64,000 nt of DNA from CAVYXK01 sp963708245 (GTDB taxonomy: Bacteria > Pseudomonadota > Alphaproteobacteria > Acetobacterales > Acetobacteraceae). The DNA is taken from the NCBI GenBank assembly GCA_963708245.1, contig OY970201.1, positions 1,364,001 to 1,428,000 of the forward strand. Direction: 5' to 3'. A program made the position numbers and the translations under genes. Shown here piece after piece: positions 44,635-54,089 of the stretch. Within the stretch, counting starts at the first letter, position 1. Each line of letters starts with the position of its first letter. The notes under the pieces were generated by a model. That model saw only the letters and a program-made list of their open reading frames with translations. It was not told the DNA's origin and did not search any database.

Positions 44635-45765
44635 ATGTTAAGGCGTCTCGCGTTCCTGACCGGAGCATACGCCCCTTGCAGCCAGAACTCTCCGTCGGCT
44701 AAAATCGATCACTGCGAAGCCCGGGCACACGTCTGCTGTCGCCGCCCGTCACAACTCCATGTCTTTGCCGCGCTGACTTTGGGAGCCTGTATGTTCGGCG
44801 CGCCCATGGCGGCTATGGCACAAGGCGCAGACAGTGACGCCGCGGCGGACGCCGAGTCCGCCCGGATCGACGCGCTGCTGGCAACACCGAACCTGATTAC
44901 GCCGGTTCCGCAAGACAACGCGATCGCCACCGCTCCCGGTCTGGAACAGCAAACCGCCACACCGCAGTTCACGGTAAACGGCCTCGCGCCGATCTTCTTC
45001 AACTCCAACGCTGAGTCGGCAAGTTCCGGCGGCACAGCCGCGGCGGAAGGAAGCCCCGTGGTTCGTCTGTCGTGGGCTGGTCAGCTCGGCGGTCTGCCGA
45101 TCCGGCTTTCCGGCAGCGTGAGCGCCGAGTGGGACAGATTTGCCAACGCCAGTAGCGCTGATTTCGACAAGATCAGGCCCAGCTTGCGGGCGCAGTATGT
45201 CAACGCCAGCAACGATCAGGACTTCTCGCCGTTCGTCTCTTTCGTTCCGCGAATAGACTTCGAACCGACCTTCGCGACCGAGTTCGCCACGCGCTACGAC
45301 CTCAATCTCGGCGTCAACAAGGTGTTCAACTTCGATGGCGATTTCCACCGGGTTCCCTTCTCGGGCAGCTCCTCGGCTTCCACCGTCTGGTCGTTCGGCT
45401 TCACCGCCGGCGTCCAGAGGCGATGGCGAGATCCCGCCCCGTCATCCTACGCGTTCTTCCTGATCCCTTCTGCGGCCTATGTCATATCAGAGGACTGGAA
45501 CGCCGAAATCGTTATCGATATAACCCGGCGCTGGTTCGATCCCAATGCCGGGCTCAACACGCGCACCCTGACAGTCGAACCGATCGGGGTCCTTGAATAC
45601 GTTTTGCCGGCGCGCTGGCTGGGCGGCACCGACACGGCGCGACTGTTCGGCAGGCCCGCCGTGGATCTGCTGGTGGCCTATGAGCGGAATTGGTCGAATA
45701 CCCAGGGCGGCACGTACACACAATGGGTCGCCGGCCTTGTGTTCAAGGCCGGCTGGCGATTCTGA
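44635..45765 (+). CDS. Probable outer-membrane beta-barrel protein
   Basis: 376 residues as an open frame. A signal-peptide-like segment FAALTLGACMFGAPMAAMAQ is internal (about 44-63), so the true start probably lies after 44635; ATG 44791 is too late to give a full signal. The mature part alternates polar and hydrophobic residues and ends in an aromatic residue (FKAGWRF), as in outer-membrane barrels. An N-terminal helix-rich part (residues about 65-120) precedes the barrel. No named family was recognised. The gene is divergent from the broken radical SAM gene. Confidence 0.7.
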   Translation: MLRRLAFLTGAYAPCSQNSPSAKIDHCEARAHVCCRRPSQLHVFAALTLGACMFGAPMAAMAQGADSDAAADAESARIDALLATPNLITPVPQDNAIATAPGLEQQTATPQFTVNGLAPIFFNSNAESASSGGTAAAEGSPVVRLSWAGQLGGLPIRLSGSVSAEWDRFANASSADFDKIRPSLRAQYVNASNDQDFSPFVSFVPRIDFEPTFATEFATRYDLNLGVNKVFNFDGDFHRVPFSGSSSASTVWSFGFTAGVQRRWRDPAPSSYAFFLIPSAAYVISEDWNAEIVIDITRRWFDPNAGLNTRTLTVEPIGVLEYVLPARWLGGTDTARLFGRPAVDLLVAYERNWSNTQGGTYTQWVAGLVFKAGWRF

Positions 45766-45825
45766 GTAACCTGCTCAACCTGCAAGCGCATCGGCTCGTC
45801 CACCATGTGCTGCGGCGTGGGCCGG

Positions 45826-46296
45826 TCAGGGCGCGGTCGAACCCCCGGGCGTCTGAGGTCGAACCATCATCGGCCCAATGCTCGGCACCGCGTTGCCAAG
45901 GCTGAACATGCATTGGGCGAAGGCGTTATCGTATAGCGCCTGGATGGAATTCTGCGCGTTCGAGGTTCTCAGCGCTCCCAGCCCGGCGCCGCCAACCGCG
46001 CCGGCGGCCGCACCGATCCCTGCACCGCTACCGCCCCCGATCGCTCCACCCAGTCCGGCGCCTAGGGCCGTCGTCAAAGCCGCCGTTCCAAGCCCTCGGA
46101 GATTCGCGTTCCGCGCCTGGTCTCCCACGGCCTGTTCAGCGAACTGCCTGCAAACAGCCTGATCGCTCTGGAAGTTCGAGAACGACTTGTTGGGGCCGGG
46201 CATGACCTGAACGGTCGGCCCCATCGGCGTCTGGGCGCAGGCTCCAAGCAGCAGGAGCGACGCCAAAGCCATGGAGCCCAAGACTGATCGTACCAT
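45826..46296 (-). CDS. Glycine-zipper lipoprotein
   Basis: 156 residues. Lipobox LLLLGAC at the end of the signal, then a short polar region and a glycine-zipper stretch (TALGAGLGGAIGGGSGAGIG to AGLGALR) expected to insert in or oligomerise on a membrane. A C-terminal part contains NSIQALYDNAFAQCMFSLGN, common in this family. Function unknown, usually envelope-associated. Start ATG 46296. It follows the SLC13 transporter gene by 41 bp. Confidence 0.85.
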   Translation of the reverse strand: MVRSVLGSMALASLLLLGACAQTPMGPTVQVMPGPNKSFSNFQSDQAVCRQFAEQAVGDQARNANLRGLGTAALTTALGAGLGGAIGGGSGAGIGAAAGAVGGAGLGALRTSNAQNSIQALYDNAFAQCMFSLGNAVPSIGPMMVRPQTPGGSTAP

Positions 46297-46337
46297 GGTG
46301 GTTTCCTCCGCGCAGTTCCAAGACAAATGATATGTCG

Positions 46338-48170
46338 CTAAAGCGGCAGCAGCCACGACACCAGAAAGACGCTGACCACCAGCACCAGCAGCGAGAACGG
46401 CACGCCGATGCGGAGGAAATCCCCGAATACATAGTTGCCAGGTCCGACAACGAGGGTATTCACTGGCGACGAGATAGGCGTCATGAATGCGGTCGATGCA
46501 GCGAGCGCCACGATCATCGCAAAGGGATAAGGTGACGCGCCCAGGTCGTGCGCGATCGCCAGCGCCACCGGGGTCATCAGCACCGCCGTTGCCGTGTTGG
46601 AGACAAACATTCCGATCAGGGCCGTAATCACGAACAGGCTTCCCAGCACCAGCCGTGGCGATGCATTGCCGACCAGCGCGATCAGGCTGTTCGCTGCAAG
46701 ATCAACGCCGCCTGTGCGCTCCAACGCGATCGCGAAGGGCAGCATACCAACAATCAGGACGAGGCTTTTCCAATTGATCGAACGATAGGCACTGACCATA
46801 TCGACGCAACCGAACAGGCCCATCAACAGGCACCCGATAAGGGCCGCCTGCACGTTTGGGATGCGGCCGCTAACCATCAGCACGACCACCAAGGCCAGGA
46901 CGCCCACTGCGTGTGGGGCCTTGGAGGCGGCCGGAAGTATCTCATCGAACTCGGCCGGCATGTTCAGGACGACAAAGTCCTTGGCATCGCGTTGGGCGCG
47001 GCGAATGTCGCTCCAGAAGCCGACGACCAGCAGCGTATCGCCGACCCGAAGCTCCTCATTCAGCAGCCCTTGCCCGTGCACTGCTTGACCGCGTCTCAGC
47101 CCGATCACGGATAGCCCGTATTCCGTGCGCACCCGCGCTTCAAGCACGGTCTCGCCAATCAGCTCGGAGTTGGCTGGCAGGATCAACTCGGCCATACCAA
47201 GCTCCTGCGATAAGTCGGTGAAATATGCCCTGCTCTCTTCGAGTGGCAGCTCCTCCACAGAATACCGTTCCCGCAAGGCTTCGACCTCTACCTGAGGCGC
47301 CAGAAAATCGATCAGCAGAATATCGCCAGCCTGCAACTCTGTGCTGGCGTTCGGGCGGATCATCTCGGTACCAAATCTGCGTGCGCGCTCGATGGCAACC
47401 AGGTCCAGGCCGGTCGTGCGCAGTGGCAGTTCGTCGATACGCTTTCCCACCAGCGACGAGCTGGACTTAATACGAACTCGATGCTCGCGGTCTGCCAACT
47501 TGTATTGTTCGATCCAATCGTGCAGGCGCGGGTGCGCCGCCGTCCCGGAGCCCGGGTCCCGACGTGCGACCAGCCACTGCCGGACAAGCAGGATGTAGGC
47601 GATCCCCAGGATCAGTACCGGCACGCCAAAGGGCGTGAAGCTGAAGAAGGCCAAACCGCTCGCCCCGTGTCTCATCAGTTCGGCATTCACGACAAGGTTC
47701 GGCGCGGTGGCCACCAAGGTCATCATGCCGCTGATCAAGGCGGCAAAGCTCAGGGGCATCATCAGCCGACTGGGCGACATGCCCGTGTTCTGCGCAATTC
47801 TCAGCACGATTGGGATGAAGATCGCCACCACCGCCGTGGAACTCATGAACGCACCGAGACCAGCCACAGCCAGCATCAGCAGCACGATCAGCCGCGTTTC
47901 GCTGCCGCCTGCCGTGGCGTTCAGCCAGTCGCCGATGCGCCGGGCGACCCCAGTGCGTACCAGGCCTTCACCGATCACGAACAGCGCGGCGATCAGGACG
48001 ATGTTGGAGTCGCTGAATCCCGCCAGGGCTTCGTTCATCGTGATGACGCCGGTGAACGGCAGCACCACCAACATAATCAGCGCGACTGCATCCATGCGTG
48101 GTTTGTCGATCACGAACATCGCGATCGCGGCAGCCAGCAGGACAAGGACGACAACCAGATCAGTGCTCAT
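46338..48170 (-). CDS. SLC13-family transporter with two TrkA-C domains
   Basis: 610 residues: five to six N-terminal helices, a central cytoplasmic part (about 200-400) with two RCK_C/TrkA-C domains (SSSLVGKRIDELPLRTTGLD, then NSELIGETVLEARVRTEYGL), and a second helical half ending in SNTATAVLMTPVALAIAHDL. The two SNT/SST-type motifs (MSSTAVVAIFIPIV and the second) are the DASS substrate/ion sites. Such proteins carry sulfate or dicarboxylates, probably with Na+ or H+; the substrate cannot be chosen. A broken paralogue follows upstream by 57 bp. Confidence 0.88.
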   Translation of the reverse strand: MSTDLVVVLVLLAAAIAMFVIDKPRMDAVALIMLVVLPFTGVITMNEALAGFSDSNIVLIAALFVIGEGLVRTGVARRIGDWLNATAGGSETRLIVLLMLAVAGLGAFMSSTAVVAIFIPIVLRIAQNTGMSPSRLMMPLSFAALISGMMTLVATAPNLVVNAELMRHGASGLAFFSFTPFGVPVLILGIAYILLVRQWLVARRDPGSGTAAHPRLHDWIEQYKLADREHRVRIKSSSSLVGKRIDELPLRTTGLDLVAIERARRFGTEMIRPNASTELQAGDILLIDFLAPQVEVEALRERYSVEELPLEESRAYFTDLSQELGMAELILPANSELIGETVLEARVRTEYGLSVIGLRRGQAVHGQGLLNEELRVGDTLLVVGFWSDIRRAQRDAKDFVVLNMPAEFDEILPAASKAPHAVGVLALVVVLMVSGRIPNVQAALIGCLLMGLFGCVDMVSAYRSINWKSLVLIVGMLPFAIALERTGGVDLAANSLIALVGNASPRLVLGSLFVITALIGMFVSNTATAVLMTPVALAIAHDLGASPYPFAMIVALAASTAFMTPISSPVNTLVVGPGNYVFGDFLRIGVPFSLLVLVVSVFLVSWLLPL

Positions 48171-48227
48171 CGCGGCTCACCAGCGCAGAAACGGTGTCAT
48201 CATCGCTCAACCATCCGGTTCAACGTC

Positions 48228-50039
48228 TCATGACGACCAGAACACCGGCACCAGGAACGTGGCCACCATGAGGAACCACAGCATCAACGGCAGCCCTAGC
48301 CTCCAATAGTCGTCGAAGCGGTATCCTCCGGGCCCCTGCACCATCATGTTCGCCGTGGAGGCAATGGGCGTCAGAAACGAGGAGGCGGCGCCTATGACCA
48401 CGGTGACCAGGGCGGCCCGTGGTGACGCGCCGATGTCGTGTGCTGCCGCAACGGCTATGGGAATGATGATCAGCGCGGTCGCTACGCTGCTCAGCAACTG
48501 GCTGAGCACAGCGGTCAGCAGAAAGAGGGACGCCGAAATCGCGTACTGGTTGGCATTGCCGGCGATCGCCACCAGGGTGTCTGCAATCAGCGCGGCGGCG
48601 CCGGTCTTGGACATTGCCGTCGAGAGGGCGAGCAGGGACGCCACCATGATGATGGCAGTCCAGTTGATCGCCCGATATGCCTGCTCGATCGTCAGCACGC
48701 CGAGAAGCACGATCGCGCCGGCCGCCATCAGTGCGGCAATAGCGGCGGGAACCGCACCGGTCGCCAACAGCAGGACCATCACCACCAGCACAACGATGGC
48801 GCGGCTGGCCCCCACGCCCATCGGAAGCGCCTGGCGGCGCACCAGATCTGGATGATCGACAACGAGCACGTCCGGGTCACGGAGATGCTTATCGAGCGCC
48901 ATCCAGCTCCCTCGCAGCAGCAGCGTGTCGCCGGCGGCGAGCGTGGTCTCGCCCGGCCCTGCCATCTCGCCCATGTGCTGAATTGCAAGGACAATCAGAT
49001 CGCCGCTCGGGGTGATCATACCGGGAAACATCGTTTTCCCGATCAACCCCGAACGCGGCGGGATCACAACCTCGGCGAAACCGGTGGTGTTGTTGAAGAG
49101 CCAGTCGCGTATGTCGGCGCCCGCCGGTGTTTTACGAACGATCAGGCTTCTGTCCTCGGCGAATTGGCTGACCGCCTGCGCTGCGCCGCGCACAAGCAGC
49201 GTGTCTCCGGCCATCAGTACCCGAACGAATTGGCAGGCGGGCATCATCCGTGGCGTGGACGGCGATCAGACTTAGCTCCGGATAGTCCTCGAGTCTGATC
49301 GCGGTACGGGTACGCCGACACAAGGCGAGTTCGGGGGAAGCTCGAGGGCGAACAGGTCGTCGAACAGATGATATTGCTCGGCCAGAATTCCTGGGTGGCC
49401 GCTGAGATCCCCCGGGATCGTCCGGCTTGTTCTGTCGGGAAGCAGGCGCTCTCCGAACAGCAGGATGATTATGATCGTTCCCGCAACCAGCGGTAGGCCG
49501 ACGAGCGTGAACTCAAAGTAGTCGAAGGGGCGCAGTCCGAGTTCGGTTGCCGCATCGGAGGCAATCAGGTTCGTCAGCCCACCAGTCAGGACCAGGGTCG
49601 AACCTGCATGTCCGGCGAAGACAAGGGGAATGAGCAACCGGGACGGAGACAGGCCGATCCGGACACCGACCAGCACAACCACGGGCAACAAAGCGGCCAC
49701 CGCGCCGCTCACGCCAATGAACGCCGTCAGCAGCGCGGCCAGAAGCATGGTGAAAACGAGAAGCCGCGCCTGGCTCTTGCCCGACCAGTCGATCAGCGCC
49801 TGGCCGGTCCATGCAGTAACTCCCGCCGCTTCAAGCGCCCCGCTGACCACCAGCAGCGATGCAATGAACGGCACGACAGGGTCGCTGAACCCGGCCAGTG
49901 CCTCGTGCAAATCGAGGACTCCAGTACCATAGAGAGCAAGTGCCGCGCCGAAGGCGGTGATCGCCACCGGTACCAGGTTGGAGATGAACAGCACGACCAT
50001 CACGCCGATGACCGCGAAGGTGATCGCGATACTGTTCAT
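48228..50039 (-). pseudogene. Second SLC13/TrkA-C transporter, disrupted in the regulatory domain
   Basis: Paralogue of the neighbouring SLC13 transporter in the same layout. The N-terminal helices (50039 to about 49330) and the second half (from about 49247) share one frame, but between them the reading frame changes twice. Family-like LEDYPELSLIAVHA lies in another frame, and a TAA at 49272-49274 stops the first part. Two compensating small indels within about 100 bp therefore disrupt the first TrkA-C domain. Either the gene has decayed or the sequence has errors here. The two halves could in principle be made separately. Confidence 0.82.
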
Positions 50040-50070
50040 CCACGCCCACCGGCCCACAGGATGGACATGG

Positions 50071-51633
50071 TCACAGTCCCCAGGGGAGCCCCAGCACCTG
50101 CCATATCGCCAGCAGGATCGTCCACGTGACCAGAATGATCACGACATAGGGTAGCATCAGGGCGATAACGGTGCCGACGCCGGCATCCTGCTGGTATCTC
50201 TGGGCAAAGGTCACGATCATGGCGAAATAAGCGTTCAGGGGCGTGATCGAGTTGGACGGGGAATCGCCAACCCGAAAAGCGGCCAGAATGGCATCTGGGG
50301 CGATATGCAGTCGCATCAGCAAAGGCACGAAGATCGGCGCGAACAGCGCCCATTTCGCAACCGCACCGGAGACAATGAAATTGACGATAAATGTCACAAA
50401 GACAAAACCGATCAGCAGCCACAGGGCGTCGAGGTTTGCCCGACTCAACACATCTCCGAGGGAAACGGCCCCTAGCGTCGCCATGTTGGAGTAGTTGAAA
50501 TAAGCGAGGAACTGGCTGATGACCAGCAGAAGCAGGATCAGCCCGCTCAGGCTGCCGATCGCCTTGGTCATGGCGCTGATGACATCCACTGAGTTCTTCA
50601 TTGTTCCCGCCCCGAGCCCGTACGCCGCTCCGCAGACGAAAAAGACCAGGGCGATGACCACGATCAGGCTGTTCATCAATGGAGAATTGCCGAATATCTC
50701 TCCTGTGGTCGGATTGCGGAGCGGGGCGCCCGGGGGGAGCGTCAGCAGCAGCATGAAGACGAAAACGCCGATCAATCCGTACAGAGCGAAGCGGAGGCCG
50801 CGCGTCTCCTCGGTCGAGATGTTGCTGTCCTGGGCTTCCTCCTTGTGCCGGTACACACCAAGGCGCGGCTCGACCATTCTCTCGGTAACCAGCGCGATCA
50901 CGACTGTCAGTACCACGACCGAGGCGATCGAGAACCAGACATTTGCGGTAAGGTCGATCGAGATATTCGCATTCACGAGGTGAATGGCGTCATTGGCCAA
51001 TTCGGTCAGGATGCCGTCAGTCGGTGTGATCAGGATATTGACGGTAAAGGCCGAGGCCACCGCAGCGAACGCGGCCGCAAGGCCGGCGAGCGGATGCCTC
51101 CCGACGCTGATGAAAGCAGCCGCGCCCAGCGGGATCAGGACCAGGTAGCCGGCATCCGCAGCGATGCTCGATATAATTCCGACGAACACCAGAATATAGG
51201 TAAGGGCACTCGGCGGCGCTACAATGACAAGCTTGCGGATCAGTGCGTTCACCAACCCGGCGCTCTCGGCTACTCCGACACCGACCATCGCCACAATGAT
51301 GACGCCGACGGCATTGAAGCTCATGAAGTTCTGCACCACTCCGGTGAACATGAAGCGGATGCCGTCCGTGGTCAGCAAGCTGCGCGCGGCGGTGCTTGCG
51401 TTTTCAAGTTTGTCAGTCTCGGGATTGAGCACCTCGTAACTCACGTGCAATCCCATCAGATAGAACAGGTGCGATAAAACAATGACGATCCCGATCAGGA
51501 TCACGAATATCATCGCCGGGTGTGGAACCTTGTTGCCAACCCGCTCCACCGCGTCGAGAAAGCGCTCCATGAAGGGCTTGCGGGGACCTGGGCGCTGGGC
51601 CGAGATCGTCGGCGGTTCGCTTACCTGAGCCAT
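50071..51633 (-). CDS. abgT: AbgT-family transporter
   Basis: 520 residues with about 11-13 helices. AbgT-family motifs include VGNKVPHPAMIFVILIGIVI, SSIAADAGYLVLIPLGAAAF, LITPTDGILTELANDA, FVFVTFIVNFIVSGAVAKWA and FRVGDSPSNSITPLNAYFAM. Members import p-aminobenzoyl-glutamate or export sulfonamides. The start ATG 51633 gives the usual short cytoplasmic N-terminus. An M20 peptidase gene lies 97 bp upstream, a pairing seen with AbgT because the imported dipeptide-like compound is cleaved by an M20 enzyme. Confidence 0.92.
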   Translation of the reverse strand: MAQVSEPPTISAQRPGPRKPFMERFLDAVERVGNKVPHPAMIFVILIGIVIVLSHLFYLMGLHVSYEVLNPETDKLENASTAARSLLTTDGIRFMFTGVVQNFMSFNAVGVIIVAMVGVGVAESAGLVNALIRKLVIVAPPSALTYILVFVGIISSIAADAGYLVLIPLGAAAFISVGRHPLAGLAAAFAAVASAFTVNILITPTDGILTELANDAIHLVNANISIDLTANVWFSIASVVVLTVVIALVTERMVEPRLGVYRHKEEAQDSNISTEETRGLRFALYGLIGVFVFMLLLTLPPGAPLRNPTTGEIFGNSPLMNSLIVVIALVFFVCGAAYGLGAGTMKNSVDVISAMTKAIGSLSGLILLLLVISQFLAYFNYSNMATLGAVSLGDVLSRANLDALWLLIGFVFVTFIVNFIVSGAVAKWALFAPIFVPLLMRLHIAPDAILAAFRVGDSPSNSITPLNAYFAMIVTFAQRYQQDAGVGTVIALMLPYVVIILVTWTILLAIWQVLGLPWGL

Positions 51634-51730
51634 GGAGCGATATCCTCTGGCGAACGGTCGATTGCATCGGCGCCGGTGCGCTGCGCTCGTCTTGTTTGCG
51701 CACCCGGTCGCTCTGGCGCGTCCCGCATGC

Positions 51731-53113
51731 TCAATGACCCAGTGCGTCCAGAATGCGGGCCCAGGAACGCATGCCTCGGCGGAAGCTCTCCAGGTTGTAC
51801 TTTTCGTTAGGACTGTGGATGCGGTCGTCTTCCAGGGCAAACCCGGCAAGGATCACATCCATGCCCAGTGCCTGCTTCAATTCATGCGTCACCGGGATCG
51901 AGCCGCCGCCACCAACGAATACCGCGTTCTGGCCCCACTCCGCCGTCAAGGCATCGCGGGATCTCTGGAATGCTGGATGATCGATCGGGAACCTGATTGC
52001 GCGCCCTGACCCATGCTCCTTGAACTCAACTCGGCAATCCGCCGGAACGCGCACCCGCACGAAGTCCCGAAAGGCGGCGCGGATAGCATGGGGATCCTGA
52101 TCGAACACCAGCCGGAACGATACCTTGGCCGACGCCTGGGACGGGATGACAGTCTTGAAACCTTCGCCCTGATAGCCTCCGCCCATGCCATTGATTTCGC
52201 ACGTCGGGCGTGACCAGATCATCTCCAACACACTGCGGCCGCGCTCCCCCGCGGGCACACTCAATCCAACTGCGCCAAGGAATGCGGCAGGATCGAATTT
52301 CAGGCTCGCCCATTGCTTTCGCAACGCCTCGGGCAGTTCGGGCACGCCATTATAGAAGCCGGGGACGGTAACCCGGCCATCCGCATCATGCAGGTCGGCA
52401 AGAACACGGGCGAGGATTCGATTCGGATTCGCCGCCGCCGAGCCATAGAAGCCGGAATGCAGATCGCGGTCGGCAGCCGTTATGGTAAGCTCCTCGCCGC
52501 ACAAGCCACGCAACATGGTTTGGATCGCCGGGGTGGACCTGTCCCACATATTGGTATCGCAGATCAAACCGATATCCGCACGCAGCTCATCGGCATATGC
52601 ATGCAGGAATTGCGGCAGGCTGGCGCCACCGGACTCTTCTTCACCTTCGATCAGGATCGAAATGGGAATTGGCAACTTGCCGGTGACCGCCTTCCACGCC
52701 CGGCAGGCCTCGATGAACGTCATCACCTGGCCTTTGTCGTCCGAGGCGCCGCGCGCACGAATGACGCGCGCGCCATCGGCGCCCGTCTCGACCGCAGGAT
52801 CGAATGGGTCCCGCGTCCAAAGGTTCAGCGGATCCACCGGCTGAACGTCGTAGTGGCCGTAGAACAGCGCTGAGGTACCGTGGGCGCTGCGGTCGTGCGC
52901 AACGACGATCGGGTGACCCGGCGTATCGCGCGCACTGGCGCTGAAACCCATGCTGTGAAGGTCGTTGACGTGCCAATCCGCGCAAGCGCGACACTCCGCG
53001 GCATAGTGGGGATCCGTCGAGATCGACTGGATGCGCAACAGCGCAAACAATCGCTTGAGCGCCGAGTTTATATTGGACTCGATATGAGCAAGCACGGCAT
53101 CGAGTTCGGACAT
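51731..53113 (-). CDS. M20-family metallodipeptidase
   Basis: 460 residues. M20 zinc-site pattern: His in FYGHYDVQPVD, Asp in GASDDKGQV, the Glu pair in LIEGEEESGG, a later Asp in GLICDTNMWDR and C-terminal His in DRIHSPNEKYNLE. A lid/dimerisation domain sits at about 190-320. Typical substrates are dipeptides or N-acyl amino acids. No signal peptide. GGAG lies 7 nt before the ATG at 53113. With abgT next downstream, cleavage of an imported amide-linked glutamate conjugate is the likely job. Confidence 0.9.
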   Translation of the reverse strand: MSELDAVLAHIESNINSALKRLFALLRIQSISTDPHYAAECRACADWHVNDLHSMGFSASARDTPGHPIVVAHDRSAHGTSALFYGHYDVQPVDPLNLWTRDPFDPAVETGADGARVIRARGASDDKGQVMTFIEACRAWKAVTGKLPIPISILIEGEEESGGASLPQFLHAYADELRADIGLICDTNMWDRSTPAIQTMLRGLCGEELTITAADRDLHSGFYGSAAANPNRILARVLADLHDADGRVTVPGFYNGVPELPEALRKQWASLKFDPAAFLGAVGLSVPAGERGRSVLEMIWSRPTCEINGMGGGYQGEGFKTVIPSQASAKVSFRLVFDQDPHAIRAAFRDFVRVRVPADCRVEFKEHGSGRAIRFPIDHPAFQRSRDALTAEWGQNAVFVGGGGSIPVTHELKQALGMDVILAGFALEDDRIHSPNEKYNLESFRRGMRSWARILDALGH

Positions 53114-54089
53114 CGTCTCTCCTAGAGATGGTCTATTGTTTGCTCCTATACCGGCTTGACTCGCGTGTTAGGAGCCGGCTCTTCGTTGCTAGTTTCGGCA
53201 TTTTGATGCCAAGCGCTATGCGTCAGCTTAGTGATTCGGCTGCTCACCGGGTAGCGCAATCCGTCCCGGTGCTAGACCTACCGTCCCAAACAGCAGCCGC
53301 GGCCGGCAACGATGCGCACCTTGACCTCCGCTGGCAGCTCGGCGAGCCGAACCAGCACGCGATGCTCGTGATCAGCCGCCTACCCTGCTGCTGGGACCGC
53401 TCGCGGCGGTCCGCTGGTTTGCGGGCCGTCCGCTCCGCCGCGACCGGTGTGAGCTACGGTTCTTCAACTGCAAGCAGCGTGCTTTCAAGGTCGCTGAGCT
53501 GACAAGGATCGTGGAGCGCGGTTTCGCCTGGCTTGGTTTCAACGCGCGCAATGACCTCGCAACACGGTCTCTAAAGCGTTTTTCGGCATCTGCAACAGCA
53601 GCGCGTCCGTTCGACATGGTTCTCGTGCACTCGATGTCGCGGTTCTTTTCGCGAGCAGTTCCTCAGCGAGATTATATCCACAAGCTGCGCAAGGTGGACG
53701 TCGACTTGGTATCGATGACCCAAGAGTTCAATCTCGCTTTTCGCGAAGGTCGCGTGCCGAGCGATAACGTATGGCGGCGCGTGCAGCCTTTCCACGACGT
53801 GGATGCCCCGGTCGGTTCGGTACCTCACCGATGACGAAGCGACGCGCCTCATGAATGCCTGACGGCCTCGCCGCGTCAGACCCTCACCCAACCACGCGCC
53901 ATCTGCGTGCGTCAGCGTGCATCTGTGGTTTCCCTTGAATTTATCTCACCACGTGATCCAACTGTCTCGCGTACAGCGAAACGAGACGATGCTGAGAATA
54001 GACCGCCGTCGTGCAAACGCCACTCCCGCCCGCGGGCATGGCGGACTGGGGCCGCCCGTTTCAAATCTGGCTGAACGCCCTTCAGTGAA
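53114..54089. other. Decayed mobile-DNA region between M20 and oxidoreductase genes
   Basis: Nearly 1 kb without an intact gene. Apart from the recombinase/integrase pieces at 53578-53853, the plus strand around 53400-53570 shows a protein-like string (GRPLRRDRCELRFFNCKQRA) that I could not assign. Before 53300 and after 53860 I see nothing convincing. Confidence 0.6.
53578..53853 (+). pseudogene. Fragments of serine recombinase and tyrosine integrase
   Basis: One plus-strand frame reads RPFDMVLVHSMSRFF then YIHKLRKVDVDLVSMTQEF, typical of the catalytic domain of large serine recombinases. It continues into FREGRVPSDNVWRRVQPFHD, typical of a phage-type tyrosine integrase, with the matching RYLTDDEATRLMNA in another frame just after it. 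Neither is complete. The two different recombinase pieces were joined by rearrangement. Confidence 0.7.
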
